Assembly: GCF_027625935.1 (NCBI RefSeq)
Contig: NZ_CP115300.1
Coordinates: 6,882,001 to 6,946,000, forward strand
DNA: 64,000 nucleotides
Reading direction: 5' to 3'
Source: Streptomyces camelliae
Lineage (GTDB): Bacteria > Actinomycetota > Actinomycetes > Streptomycetales > Streptomycetaceae
Shown here: positions 1 to 7,928 of the stretch, piece by piece
How the letters are laid out: every line of letters starts with the position of its first letter
Numbering within the stretch: position 1 is the first letter of the stretch
Translations under genes and position numbers: made by a program
The notes under the pieces: generated by a model
Told to the model about the DNA's origin: nothing
Databases searched by the model: none
Seen by the model: only the letters and a program-made list of their open reading frames with translations

Positions 1-99
1 CTGCATCCGGACGAGGGTGTCGAGACCGATCGGACGCTCGGCGGCGGGCGCATCGGTGTCGTTCTGGTCCGCGCCGGTGATGTCGGGTCCGCCGGTCAC
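1..99 (-). CDS. Partial unrecognised CDS, N-terminal 33 codons only
   Basis: The reverse strand reads without a stop from a GTG at 99 to the window edge. The first residues are VTGGPDITGADQN and the frame continues through a Pro/Ala-rich stretch into LDTLVRMQ. The GTG overlaps the TGA stop of the upstream ATP-binding protein gene in a GTGA arrangement (96-99), so translational coupling is likely. Only the disordered-looking N-terminus is inside the window, so I do not recognise the family and assign no function. Confidence 0.5.
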   Translation of the reverse strand, partial: MTGGPDITGADQNDTDAPAAERPIGLDTLVRMQ

Positions 100-1202
100 G
101 GCCGTTCCCCGGCGCGGTGCTGTTCGGGAGCCCGGTGCAGCGGCTGGTGCCAGGGGCGGTCCGGGGGCCGGTGCCGGTGCGGCTCCGGCAGGCCGCCGTG
201 CCGGCGCGGCTCGGGTATCCCGTAGCCGTACTGCTCGGCTGCCTGATACATCCGCTGCTCCGGCAGCATGTGGCGGTGCTGCCACTCGGGCGCCTGGGAC
301 AACGAAGGCTCCGCGGCTCCGTGCGTGTGGCGTGCCTCGTGTCCGAGCTGTTCCCCGGTCCCGTGCGTGGGGTTTGCGTCGTGCCCGAGTTGCGCCCCGG
401 TCCCGTGCGTGCGGTGTGCCTCGTGACCGAGTGGCTCTGCAACCCCGTGTGTGCCGTGGGACTCGTGACCGAGCGGCTCTGCAACCCCGTGTGTGCCGTG
501 GGACTCGTGACCGAGCGGCTCCGCAACCCCGTGTGTGCCGTACGTCCCGTGTCCGCGTGGCTGCGTGACCGCGTGCCCGCCCGGGACGGCCTGTTCCGTG
601 TCCTCATGGCCGGTCCCCGTCGGTTCGTCCTCGCGGGAGTCGTCCGGACGGTCCGGCTTGGGGCGGGCGCCCCAGCCGAGGTCGTTGCAGGGGTCGGCGA
701 TGCCGGGGGCGGCGTCGGTCTGCCGCGGCAGGTCGGCCCAGACGAGCAGGCCGGGGCCGTGCTCCTGGGCACCCCAGGCCCGGCACAGCGCGTCGACGAG
801 AAACAATCCCCTCCCGTGCTCCTCGTCCGGTCGCTGCGGGGACGGGTGGGGTTCGCCGGGAGCACAGCCCTCGTCACTGACGGATATACGCACGATGTTG
901 TCGTGATCGTGCAGCTCGCACACGACACGGCTGCTCGCGGTGTGCACGATCGCGTTCGTGACCAGCTCGGATATGACCAGGGCTGCGCTCTCGCAGGTGT
1001 CCGCGCACACCGACCAGCCGGTGAGCCGGGCCTGCGCCAGGCGTCTCGCCTGAGCGACGGAACCCGGATGTGCGGCCAGCTCGAAGCGGAACCGGCGCTC
1101 GGCAGCGTCCCGCTGAGGGGCTGCTCCCGACGCGGCACCGAGACCGGAACGGTCTGCGGCGGCGTCTGTTCCTAAGGGCGCGGACGGAATCACGCTTGCC
1201 AC
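96..1202 (-). CDS. ATP-binding protein, HATPase_c anti-sigma-factor-like, with His/Gly-rich repeat tail
   Basis: About 368 aa from a GTG at 1202 (MASVIPSAP); an in-frame TTG at 1229 is less likely because it lies inside a palindrome. Residues ~35-150 form a GHKL ATPase fold of the RsbW/SpoIIAB-like type, with an N-box (LVISELVTNAIVHT) and a G-box (HGRGLFLVDALC). Such proteins are serine kinases or partner-switch proteins that sit beside XRE/DUF397 pairs in Streptomyces developmental loci. The C-terminal half is low complexity and holds about six copies of a 14-residue unit around THGVAEPLGHES, encoded by 42-bp tandem repeats. It is divergent from the XRE gene and followed by a GTGA-overlapping gene. 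The family call is strong; the partner is unknown. Confidence 0.85.
   Translation of the reverse strand: MASVIPSAPLGTDAAADRSGLGAASGAAPQRDAAERRFRFELAAHPGSVAQARRLAQARLTGWSVCADTCESAALVISELVTNAIVHTASSRVVCELHDHDNIVRISVSDEGCAPGEPHPSPQRPDEEHGRGLFLVDALCRAWGAQEHGPGLLVWADLPRQTDAAPGIADPCNDLGWGARPKPDRPDDSREDEPTGTGHEDTEQAVPGGHAVTQPRGHGTYGTHGVAEPLGHESHGTHGVAEPLGHESHGTHGVAEPLGHEAHRTHGTGAQLGHDANPTHGTGEQLGHEARHTHGAAEPSLSQAPEWQHRHMLPEQRMYQAAEQYGYGIPEPRRHGGLPEPHRHRPPDRPWHQPLHRAPEQHRAGERP
295..546. repeat. 42-bp tandem repeat array inside the HATPase gene (~6 copies)
   Basis: Near-identical 42-bp units begin at 421, 463 and 505 (TCGTGACCGAG..GGCTC), and more divergent copies extend to about 295. The unit is a multiple of three and encodes a 14-residue His/Gly/Glu motif on the reverse strand. 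The copies near 421-546 are almost identical, which indicates recent expansion by slippage or unequal exchange. Confidence 0.85.
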
Positions 1203-1219
1203 TATCTCCCCGCCGTGAA

Positions 1220-1254
1220 CACTTGGCAAGTGTCACTCTGAAAATTGCAGAGTG
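1220..1254. promoter_or_regulatory. Twin palindromes, putative operator of the HATPase/XRE divergent pair
   Basis: Two perfect inverted repeats abut: CACTTG-G-CAAGTG at 1220-1232, and CACTCTG-N7-CAGAGTG at 1234-1254. They lie 18-52 bp upstream of the HATPase start, so they would overlap its promoter, and within the 232-bp region facing the XRE gene. The flanking XRE protein is the obvious candidate binder; this is inferred from position only. Confidence 0.5.
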
Positions 1255-1434
1255 CTGTGTGACTTGGTCAGGGGCCGTGGCACACTGCTCGCAACAGCAC
1301 GTCGAGCGGCGCCAATTGAGGGCATCGAAGGCCCGCCCGGTCTTCGAATGAATCTTCGAACGGCGCCGCAGGGCTGTCGGGAAACATGGCTGTGCGGCTC
1401 TCGGTGGAGTGAGGCTTTCGGTGGAGGTGGCAGC

Positions 1435-2295
1435 GTGAGCGAGCCGCGGTCCGCGCCGACGGTGGGCCAGGTGGTCCTCGGCCGGCGCCTGTTGGACCTG
1501 CGGGAACGCGCCGGGCTGAAGCGCGAGGAGGCCGCCCGCGTCCTGCGTGTCGCGCCCGCCACCATCCGCCGTATGGAGATGGCCGAGGTCGCTCTCAAGA
1601 TCCCGTACCTGCAACTGCTGCTGAAGGCCTACGGCGTTCCCGACGACGAGGCCGACCTCTTCGTCCAACTCGCCGAGGACGCCAACAAGCCCGGCTGGTG
1701 GCAGCGGTTCCACGACATCCTGCCGGGCTGGTTCTCGATGTACGTCAGCCTGGAGGGCGCGGCGAGCCTGATCCGTTCGTACGAGCCGCACTTCGTCCCG
1801 GGCCTGCTCCAGACCGAGGACTACGCGCGCGGTGTGCTCACGTCCGGTGCCATCGGCCAGACCAGCCCGGACGACATCGAGCGGCACGTCGCACTGCGCA
1901 TGCAACGCCAGGAGTTGCTCACCCGTCCCGACGCCCCCCGATTCTGGGCGGTGATGGACGAGACCGCCCTGCGTCGTCAGGTCGGTGGCCCGGAGGTGAT
2001 GCGCGCGCAGATCGACAGGTTGCTGGAGGCCGCGAAGCTGCCCCATGTGACGCTCCAGGTGGCCCCGTTCGCGGGCGGGCCGCACCCGGGGACGTACGGG
2101 CCCTTCGTGCTGTTCCGATTTGCCATGTCAGAACTGCCGGACATGGTCTACAGCGAGTACCTGACCGGCGCGGTCTATCTGGACGCGCGCACCGAGGTGG
2201 CGACCCACCTGGAGGTCATGGACCGCATGGCGGCGCAGGCCGCTACGGCACAACGCACGAAGGAGATCCTCCAGGATCTCCGCAAGGAGCTGTGA
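1435..2295 (+). CDS. XRE-family helix-turn-helix regulator with DUF5753
   Basis: A 286-aa protein starting at a GTG at 1435, 4 nt after GGAGGTGG (1423-1430); this start begins exactly at the HTH domain. Residues ~8-60 form a lambda-repressor-like HTH (LREAGLKREEAARVLRV-type helices), and residues ~90-275 match the DUF5753 region typical of Streptomyces WhiJ/AbaA-cluster regulators (SYEPHFVPGLLQTEDYAR). The stop is immediately followed by the ATG of a DUF397 gene. In related loci the HTH protein represses and the DUF397 protein antagonises it; that relationship is assumed here, not shown. Confidence 0.92.
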   Translation: MSEPRSAPTVGQVVLGRRLLDLRERAGLKREEAARVLRVAPATIRRMEMAEVALKIPYLQLLLKAYGVPDDEADLFVQLAEDANKPGWWQRFHDILPGWFSMYVSLEGAASLIRSYEPHFVPGLLQTEDYARGVLTSGAIGQTSPDDIERHVALRMQRQELLTRPDAPRFWAVMDETALRRQVGGPEVMRAQIDRLLEAAKLPHVTLQVAPFAGGPHPGTYGPFVLFRFAMSELPDMVYSEYLTGAVYLDARTEVATHLEVMDRMAAQAATAQRTKEILQDLRKEL

Positions 2296-2550
2296 ATGGA
2301 TCGCATCAAGCCCCGCGGACACGTCTACAACGGCATGCCCGCGCGGGAGCTGGGCAGCGAGGGGTGGCACAAGCCCTGGAGCGGCGGCAACGGCGGAAAC
2401 TGCCTGGAGGCGATGAAGCTGGCCGACGGCCGGATCGCCGTGCGCCAGTCCACCGACCCGGACGGACCGGCGCTGATCTACACCACGGACGAGATGACCG
2501 CCTTCATCGAGGGCGCCAAGGCGGGGGAGGCCGACTTCCTGCTGTCGTGA
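2296..2550 (+). CDS. DUF397 (BldB-like) small protein
   Basis: An 84-aa protein whose ATG directly follows the TGA of the XRE gene (TGAATG), so the two are translationally coupled. It shows the DUF397 signature: W.KP.WSGGNGGNCLE near residues 28-42, then VRQSTDPDGPALIYTTDEMTAF. DUF397 proteins are small, dimerising, Streptomyces-rich factors usually encoded beside an XRE/DUF5753 regulator and sometimes an HATPase, which is exactly the arrangement here. Confidence 0.92.
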   Translation: MDRIKPRGHVYNGMPARELGSEGWHKPWSGGNGGNCLEAMKLADGRIAVRQSTDPDGPALIYTTDEMTAFIEGAKAGEADFLLS

Positions 2551-2613
2551 CCTCCTTGTGTGACCGTTCCCTCAACTCCTCTGTCTGACGCTGAATTGAT
2601 GGGTGCTTGATCA

Positions 2614-3434
2614 ATGGTCGAGATCGACACCAGCAAGCCGCATCCCGCGCGGATGTACGACTGGTATCTCGGCGGCAAGGACAACTACCCCGTCGACGAG
2701 GCGATGGGCCGGCAGATGCTGGCCCTCGACCCCCGGGTGCCGGTGATGGCCCGCGTCAACCGGGCGTTCATGCACCGCGCCACCCGCTGGCTGGCCCAGC
2801 AGGGCGTACGGCAGTTCCTGGACATCGGCACGGGCATACCCACCGAGCCGAGTCTGCACCAGGTCGCCTGGGGGTACCTCCCACGCCTTTCGGGCAGTGG
2901 GGGAGGGTCGCGCCCGACGCCCGCGTCGTCCACTGCGACAACGACCCGATCGTGCTGGCCCACGCGGCGGCCCTGCTGCGCAGCACACCGGAGGGCGCGA
3001 CCGAGTACCTCCAGACCGACGTCCGCGATCCGGACGCGATCGTCGCGGGCGCGCGCCGGATCCTGGACCTCGACCGCCCGGTGGCGCTCTCCCTCGTCGC
3101 CCTGCTGCACTTCGTCCCCGACGAGGACGGCGCGCACGAACTGGTCACCCGCCTGCTGTCCGAACTGCCCGCCGGCAGCTACCTGATGATGACCCACGCG
3201 ACGGCCGACTTCACCCCCGAGGAGTCGGCGGCCGCCGTGGCGAAGCTGAAGGCGGCCGGCGTCACCCTGGCCCTGCGCTCCAGAGAGGAGTTCGCCCGCT
3301 TCTTCTCCGGCCTCGAACTGATCGAGCCGGGCGTGGAGATCGTCCACAAGTGGCACCCGGAACTGGGCGAACCGGTCCCGGGGCAGGACGACGGGGTGAT
3401 TCCGGGGTACGGGGCGGTGGCCCGGAAGGGGTAG
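2614..3434 (+). pseudogene. SAM-dependent methyltransferase (DUF574/Methyltransf_19), frame broken by hairpin insertion
   Basis: The N-terminal frame from ATG 2614 encodes HPARMYDWYLGGKDNYPVDE.. and the motif FLDIGTGIPTEPSLHQVA, typical of the Streptomyces DUF574 methyltransferase family. After GCC at 2866-2868 a 38-nt palindromic segment occupies the place where the family has about two codons, and the rest of the protein (RVAPDARVVHCDNDPIVL to GAVARKG) continues in another frame from about 2904. Removing a net 32 nt restores one ~262-aa protein. The first frame alone would give a 190-aa product with a meaningless tail, so the gene is probably inactive unless recoded. Confidence 0.82.
2869..2906. 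repeat. Small palindromic (MITE-like) insertion disrupting the methyltransferase
   Basis: The segment begins TGGGGGTACCTCCCAC and ends AGTGGGGGAGG; its arms CCTCCCAC and GTGGG(GG)AGG are complementary, with an inner GCC/GGC stem around TTTC. From memory, elements of the form TGGGGGT.CCTCCC...GTGGGGGAGG are dispersed in many copies through Streptomyces genomes. A net gain of 32 nt (2 mod 3) explains the frameshift. Confidence 0.7.
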
Positions 3435-3439
3435 GCGGC

Positions 3440-3525
3440 AGGGGCCGGGGGACTCTCGGGGCCGGGGGCCCGGGGCCGGGGGACTCTCGGAGTCGGGGGA
3501 GTCTCGGGTCCGTGGGAGTCTCGTC
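3440..3525. repeat. GC-rich imperfect tandem repeats between convergent genes
   Basis: GCCGGGGGACTCTCGG occurs twice, near 3444 and 3475, followed by diverged copies such as GTCGGGGGAGTCTCGG. The block fills the gap between the broken methyltransferase and the convergent MocR gene. No coding signal is seen; it may be slippage-prone spacer. Confidence 0.55.
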
Positions 3526-3532
3526 CGCTCCC

Positions 3533-4963
3533 TCACCCGGGCGGCAGGACCGTGCACAAGGCCTCCAGTGCCGCGCCGTAGGCGTGTTCGGCGCTGGCCG
3601 CGTACCCCACCACCAGTCCGTCACCCGCCGTCGGCTCGGCCTGCGGATGCCGGAACGCGGCGAGGCCGTCCAGGGCGACGCCCTGCCATGCGGCGGCCTT
3701 GACCGTGGACCGTTCGGTGCCCTGCGGCAGCCGCAGCACCGCGTGCAGACCGGCCGCGAGACCCGTCACCTCGACATGCGGCGCGTGCGCGGCGAGCGCC
3801 GCGACGAGCCGGTCACGCCGGTGCCGGTAGCGCTGCCGCATGCGCCGCACATGACGGTCGTACGACCCGGAGACGATGAACTCCGCGAGCGCCAGCTGGT
3901 CCAGGACGCTCGCCCAGCCCTCCCGCTCCCCCTTCGCCGCGAGCACGCGCCCGACGTACCGCTCCGGCAGCACCATCCAGCCCAGCCGCAGCGCCGGCGA
4001 CAGGCTCTTGCTGACCGACCCGATGTGGATCACCCGCTCCGGGTCGAGGCCCTGGAGCGCGCCGACGGGTCTGCGGTCGTAGCGGAACTCGCCGTCGTAG
4101 TCGTCCTCCAGCACCACCGTCCCCCGCGCGCGTGCCCAGTCGATCACGGCCGCCCGCCGCTCCGGATGCAGCGGGCCGCCGGTCGGAAACTGGTGCGCGG
4201 GCGTGAGCAGTACGGCCCGCTCCCGCCGGAGTACGTCCACGCGCGCGCCGTCCCCGTCCAGCGGCAGCGGCACCGTCCGCACGCCGGCCGTCGCGAGCAG
4301 CTCCCGGTGGAAACCCAGCCCGTACGCCTCCACGCCCAGTGGACCGCGCAGCACCCCGCCCGCGCCCTGGCCGCCCTGGCCGAACAGCAGCCGCAGCGCG
4401 TGCGCGAAGCCCGAGCAGACGACGATCCGGTCCGGCTCGGTCCGCACGCCACGCGCGCGTGCCAGGTATTCCGCCAACGCCTCCCGCAGCTCCCGCCGCC
4501 CGGCCGGATCCCCGGGCCCGAACGCCTCGCTCGGCGCGGCCTGCAGCGCCCGGCGGTACGCGGCCGCCCAGGCGGCCCGCGGGAATGCGGAGGCCTCGGG
4601 CGCGCCCTGCCGCAGATCGTGCCGCGGCCCACGCGCGCGGGGACGTGCTTTCACAGGGGTCCGTACGGCGCCGCGCAGCGGCTCCGCCCGCTCGGCGACC
4701 CGGGTCCCGGAACCCTGACGGGCGGTCAGCCAGCCCTCCGCGACCAGCTCCGCGTACGCGTCGGCCACCGTGTTGCGGGCCACGCCCAGGTCGGCGGCGA
4801 GCGAACGGTACGGCGGCAGGCGCGTGCCCGGAGCCAGCCGTCCGCTGCGTACGGCCTCCCGCAGCGCCCGGATCAGCGCGGCCCGCCGCCCGCCCGGACC
4901 CGACAGCTCAAGGTGCAGGTCGGCACCGATCCGCTCCGCGAAATTGACCCATGATTCCGTCAT
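3533..4963 (-). CDS. MocR-type regulator: GntR HTH fused to PLP aminotransferase domain (PdxR-like)
   Basis: A 476-aa protein from the ATG at 4963 (MTESWVNFAERIG). Residues ~20-90 form a GntR winged helix (PPYRSLAADLGVARNTVADAY); residues ~115-470 form an aminotransferase class I fold, with the PLP-binding lysine at about K319 in SVSKSLSPALRLGW. MocR proteins sense PLP or amino-metabolites and often control a divergent neighbour. Here the 46-bp divergent spacer to the AhpD-like gene makes that gene the likely target. No frame damage is seen. Confidence 0.92.
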   Translation of the reverse strand: MTESWVNFAERIGADLHLELSGPGGRRAALIRALREAVRSGRLAPGTRLPPYRSLAADLGVARNTVADAYAELVAEGWLTARQGSGTRVAERAEPLRGAVRTPVKARPRARGPRHDLRQGAPEASAFPRAAWAAAYRRALQAAPSEAFGPGDPAGRRELREALAEYLARARGVRTEPDRIVVCSGFAHALRLLFGQGGQGAGGVLRGPLGVEAYGLGFHRELLATAGVRTVPLPLDGDGARVDVLRRERAVLLTPAHQFPTGGPLHPERRAAVIDWARARGTVVLEDDYDGEFRYDRRPVGALQGLDPERVIHIGSVSKSLSPALRLGWMVLPERYVGRVLAAKGEREGWASVLDQLALAEFIVSGSYDRHVRRMRQRYRHRRDRLVAALAAHAPHVEVTGLAAGLHAVLRLPQGTERSTVKAAAWQGVALDGLAAFRHPQAEPTAGDGLVVGYAASAEHAYGAALEALCTVLPPG

Positions 4964-4972
4964 GGAAATGCA

Positions 4973-4998
4973 CCCTACTGCCGGTCTTTTCGGCCCGT
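4973..4998. promoter_or_regulatory. Inverted repeat in the MocR/AhpD divergent spacer
   Basis: CTAC-T-GCCG and CGGC-CC-GTAG are mirror-paired around GTCTTTT within a spacer of only 46 bp. Its position between both start codons suits an autoregulatory operator. It is imperfect (unequal bulges), so the call is tentative. Confidence 0.35.
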
Positions 4999-5009
4999 AG
5001 GTTGAAGCC

Positions 5010-5582
5010 ATGACGACGAACACGATCACCACCGCACCCGACGTCACCACCGCACCCGACGTCACCTCCGCACCCGACACCACCCTCGCACCCGAGGTCA
5101 CCGCCGCGATCGCTGCCGTCGAGGCCGGCCGCACCCGACTCGACTTCGCGAAGGCCGCGCCGAAGGTCTTCCGCGCGATCATCGGCTTCGACGCCGCCGC
5201 CCGTCAGGGCCTCGACCCCGCGCTGGTCGAGCTGATCCAGATCCGCGCCTCGCACCTCAACCACTGCGCGTACTGCCTGCACATGCACACCAACGACGCC
5301 CGCAAGGCCGGCGAGAGCGAGGACCGGCTCCACATGGTCGCCGTCTGGCGTGAGGCCCGGCACTTCTTCACGCCGAGGGAGCAGGCCGCGCTCGCCCTGA
5401 CGGAGGCCGTGACCCTGGTCGCCGACGGAGGCGTCCCCGACACCGTCTACGCCGAGGCCGCCGCCCACTTCGAGGAGGAGGAACTGGCCCACGTCCTCGC
5501 CCTCATCCTCACGATCAACACCTGGAACCGGGTGGCCCTGTCGACGGGCAAGGTGGCGGGCACGGACGAGCGGCAGGGGTGA
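5010..5582 (+). CDS. AhpD/carboxymuconolactone decarboxylase-family protein
   Basis: A 190-aa protein with the peroxidase-like CxxC motif HLNHCAYCLHMHTNDARK (C86, C89, H93) characteristic of AhpD-type alkylhydroperoxidase-like proteins. The first ~30 residues are an Asp/Ala/Pro/Thr repeat (TTAPDVTSAPD) absent from the family core. It is divergent from a MocR regulator 46 bp away. It probably acts in thiol-based peroxide handling in the cytoplasm, although many family members have no proven substrate. Confidence 0.88.
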   Translation: MTTNTITTAPDVTTAPDVTSAPDTTLAPEVTAAIAAVEAGRTRLDFAKAAPKVFRAIIGFDAAARQGLDPALVELIQIRASHLNHCAYCLHMHTNDARKAGESEDRLHMVAVWREARHFFTPREQAALALTEAVTLVADGGVPDTVYAEAAAHFEEEELAHVLALILTINTWNRVALSTGKVAGTDERQG

Positions 5583-5636
5583 CCGATCCCCGTCATCCCA
5601 GTCACCCCCGTCATCACGGTCGTCATGGCGTCTCGC

Positions 5637-7124
5637 CTACACCCGCATCGGCCGGTCCCGCGGTGACACCGGGGCGGGCAGCCGTGAACTGCCCGTCAGA
5701 TAGCGGTCGACGGCCGCCGCCACCGCCCGCCCCTCCGCGATCGCCCAGACGATGAGCGACTGTCCGCGCGCCGCGTCCCCGGCGGCGAACACCCCGGGGA
5801 CGTTGGTCGCGAAGCCGTCGTCCCGGGCGATCGTGCCGCGCGGGGTGAGCGCCAGGCCCAACTGTCCGAACAGCCCGTCCTCCTGGTCCGGCCCGGAGAA
5901 CCCGAGGGCGAGGAGCACGAGGTCGGCGGGGAGTGTCCGCCCGGTGCCCGGCAGCGGGCGGCGCAGCTCGTCGACCTCCACCAGATGCAGCGACCGCACA
6001 TGCCCGCCGTCGTCCCCGGTGAAGCGGAGCGTGGACGCGGCGAACAGCCGGGCGTCCGCGTCCGCCGCCGGCGCCGTCCGCAGATCCCGCGCCTCCTCAT
6101 GCGCCGCCGACAGCCGGTAGACCTTCGGGTACGTCGGCCACGGCTCGGTGTCCTCGTCCCGCTCGGCACCCGGCAGCGCGTAGATGTCCAGCTGGGTCAC
6201 GGATGCGGCCCCCTCGCGCACCGCGGTCCCCAGGCAGTCCGCACCGGTGTCCCCGCCACCCACGATCACCACATGCCGGCCGGCCGCCGACAGCGGTGAA
6301 ACCTCCAGATCCCCCTCACACACTCGATTGGCCAGCGGCAGATACTCCATCGCCTGGTGTATCCCGTCCAACGACCGGCCCGGCACCGGAAGTTCCCGCC
6401 ACGCCGTCGCACCCGTGGCGACGACGACGGCGTCGTACCGCCCGCGCAGCTCCACCGCCCCGACGTCCCGCCCGACCGCCGTCGACGTACGGAACTTCGT
6501 GCCCTCGGCCCGCATCTGCCCGATCCGCCGCTCCAGATGGTGCTTCTCCATCTTGAACCCGGGGATGCCGTACCGCATCAGCCCGCCCAGCCGGTCGTCC
6601 TTCTCGTACACGGCGACCGTGTGCCCGGCCCGGGTCAGCTGTTGCGCCGCGGCGAGCCCGGTGGGCCCGGAACCGATGACCGCGACCGTCTTGTCCGACA
6701 GCCGCTCGGGCGGCCGCGGCGGGACGAAACCCTCCTCCCAGGCCCGGTCGGCGATCGCGCACTCGACGTTCTTGATGGTCACGGCCGGCTGGTTGATCGC
6801 CAGCACGCACCCCGCCTCGCAGGGAGCCGGACACAACCGCCCCGTGAACTCGGGGAAGTTGTTCGTCGCGTGCAGCCGGTCGCTCGCCGCCCGCCAGTCC
6901 TCCCGCGAGACCAGGTCGTTCCACTCGGGGATCAGATTGCCCAGCGGGCAGGCGTCGTGGCAGAACGGGACGCCACAGTCCATGCAGCGGTCGGCCTGCT
7001 TGCTGATGATGGGCAGCAGCGCTCCCGGGACGTACACCTCGTCCCAGTCCCGCACCCGCTCCTCGACGGGCCGCCGCGGCCACTCCTGGCGCGGCGTGGT
7101 CATGAAACCCTTGGGATCGGCCAT
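5637..7124 (-). CDS. gltD: Glutamate synthase (NADPH) small-subunit-like flavoprotein
   Basis: A 495-aa protein from the ATG at 7124 (MADPKGFMTT). The N-terminal Cys clusters (CMDCGVPFCHDACPLGN and CPAPCEAGC) bind 4Fe-4S centres. An FAD site (VIGSGPTGLAAAQQL, near residue 150) and an NADPH site (VIVGGGDTGADC) follow, and GQSLIVWAIAEGR near the C-terminus completes the GltD/DPYD-like fold. No large-subunit gltB is adjacent, so it may be a second GltD copy or the electron-input subunit for another partner. The name is by family only. Confidence 0.9.
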   Translation of the reverse strand: MADPKGFMTTPRQEWPRRPVEERVRDWDEVYVPGALLPIISKQADRCMDCGVPFCHDACPLGNLIPEWNDLVSREDWRAASDRLHATNNFPEFTGRLCPAPCEAGCVLAINQPAVTIKNVECAIADRAWEEGFVPPRPPERLSDKTVAVIGSGPTGLAAAQQLTRAGHTVAVYEKDDRLGGLMRYGIPGFKMEKHHLERRIGQMRAEGTKFRTSTAVGRDVGAVELRGRYDAVVVATGATAWRELPVPGRSLDGIHQAMEYLPLANRVCEGDLEVSPLSAAGRHVVIVGGGDTGADCLGTAVREGAASVTQLDIYALPGAERDEDTEPWPTYPKVYRLSAAHEEARDLRTAPAADADARLFAASTLRFTGDDGGHVRSLHLVEVDELRRPLPGTGRTLPADLVLLALGFSGPDQEDGLFGQLGLALTPRGTIARDDGFATNVPGVFAAGDAARGQSLIVWAIAEGRAVAAAVDRYLTGSSRLPAPVSPRDRPMRV

Positions 7125-7219
7125 GATCGTCGCCACTTTTCGGCACTCTTCCGGCACTCTTCCGGCCACGATACGTCCGCACCGCGGGTCGCGCAGAGTA
7201 GCGGGCGGCGGCCGGGACG

Positions 7220-7258
7220 GTCCGGGTGAGGCCGTGGACAGTCCGGGTGAGGCCGTGG
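7220..7258. repeat. Two-copy 21-bp tandem repeat in the gltD upstream region
   Basis: GTCCGGGTGAGGCCGTGG is repeated exactly at 7220 and 7241, and a shorter tandem CGGCACTCTTC lies nearer to gltD (about 7149-7170). Both are in the 149-bp gap between gltD and the DUF1772 gene. No function can be assigned. Confidence 0.55.
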
Positions 7259-7273
7259 GCGGGCCGGGCACGG

Positions 7274-7753
7274 TCAGGTGAGCGCCAGGACGTAGACCAG
7301 GGCGGCCGCGGCCGAGGCGACGGTGCGGACGTGGTTCCAGAACGTCCACTCGCGCACATACACCGGCCAGTACACGGCGGCCTCCGGCGCGCCTGCCGCC
7401 AGCCGGGCCAGCCTGTCGTTGCGGGGGACGTTCGCCACCGCCGTCAGCCCGAACGCACCGAGCAGATACAGCGCGCTGCCCAGCAGCAGTTCGACCGTCC
7501 CGTCCTCCGGCCACACCACGAACGTCACCACCGCGATCATCGCGTTCAGCATCGCGGCACCGCCGAACACGGTCATGAAGGCGGGCCGTACCGCCGCGAC
7601 GTTGATCGCGTTCATCGCCGCCACACCCTGCGCGGGCGGCAGCGCCGCGAGCCCCCGCATCACGAACGCCGAGAAGGCGCAGAACACCCCGGCGACCAGC
7701 CCGCTGCCCAGGATCCCCGCCACGACCAGCACGAAGAACGGCCCCTCGATCAT
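7274..7753 (-). CDS. DUF1772 (anthrone oxygenase-like) membrane protein
   Basis: A 159-aa protein from the ATG at 7753; a GTG two codons upstream is an alternative. Four hydrophobic segments are visible (FFVLVVAGILGSGLVAGVF near the N-terminus, a pair around AMLNAMIAVVTFVV and LLLGSALYLLGAFGLTAV, and AAAALVYVLAL at the end). The conserved loop NVPRNDRLA and W.FWNHVRT at the C-terminus match DUF1772. The reaction is unknown for most bacterial members. Confidence 0.82.
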   Translation of the reverse strand: MIEGPFFVLVVAGILGSGLVAGVFCAFSAFVMRGLAALPPAQGVAAMNAINVAAVRPAFMTVFGGAAMLNAMIAVVTFVVWPEDGTVELLLGSALYLLGAFGLTAVANVPRNDRLARLAAGAPEAAVYWPVYVREWTFWNHVRTVASAAAALVYVLALT

Positions 7754-7928
7754 CTCCACGCCCTCATCTCGTCTCGTCCCACCCGGGCCGGGGCCCGGAA
7801 GCACCGTCCCCCAGTCCATGCCCAGGCCGGACCACATGCCGACCCCGTCTCTTCCCGTCCCCTCCCTCCCGCCCTTCCCTCCCGGCCCTCCTTCCTCCGG
7901 GCCCTCCTTCCTCCTGCCCTCCTGTTCC

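Noticed and set aside
421..546. Regular 42-bp repeats considered as a CRISPR array
   Set aside because: Units are contiguous without unique spacers, are in frame with the HATPase and have no cas genes nearby.
117..1175. Forward-strand frame opposite the HATPase gene
   Set aside because: The reverse strand carries the GHKL motifs; the forward frame only mirrors the repeats.
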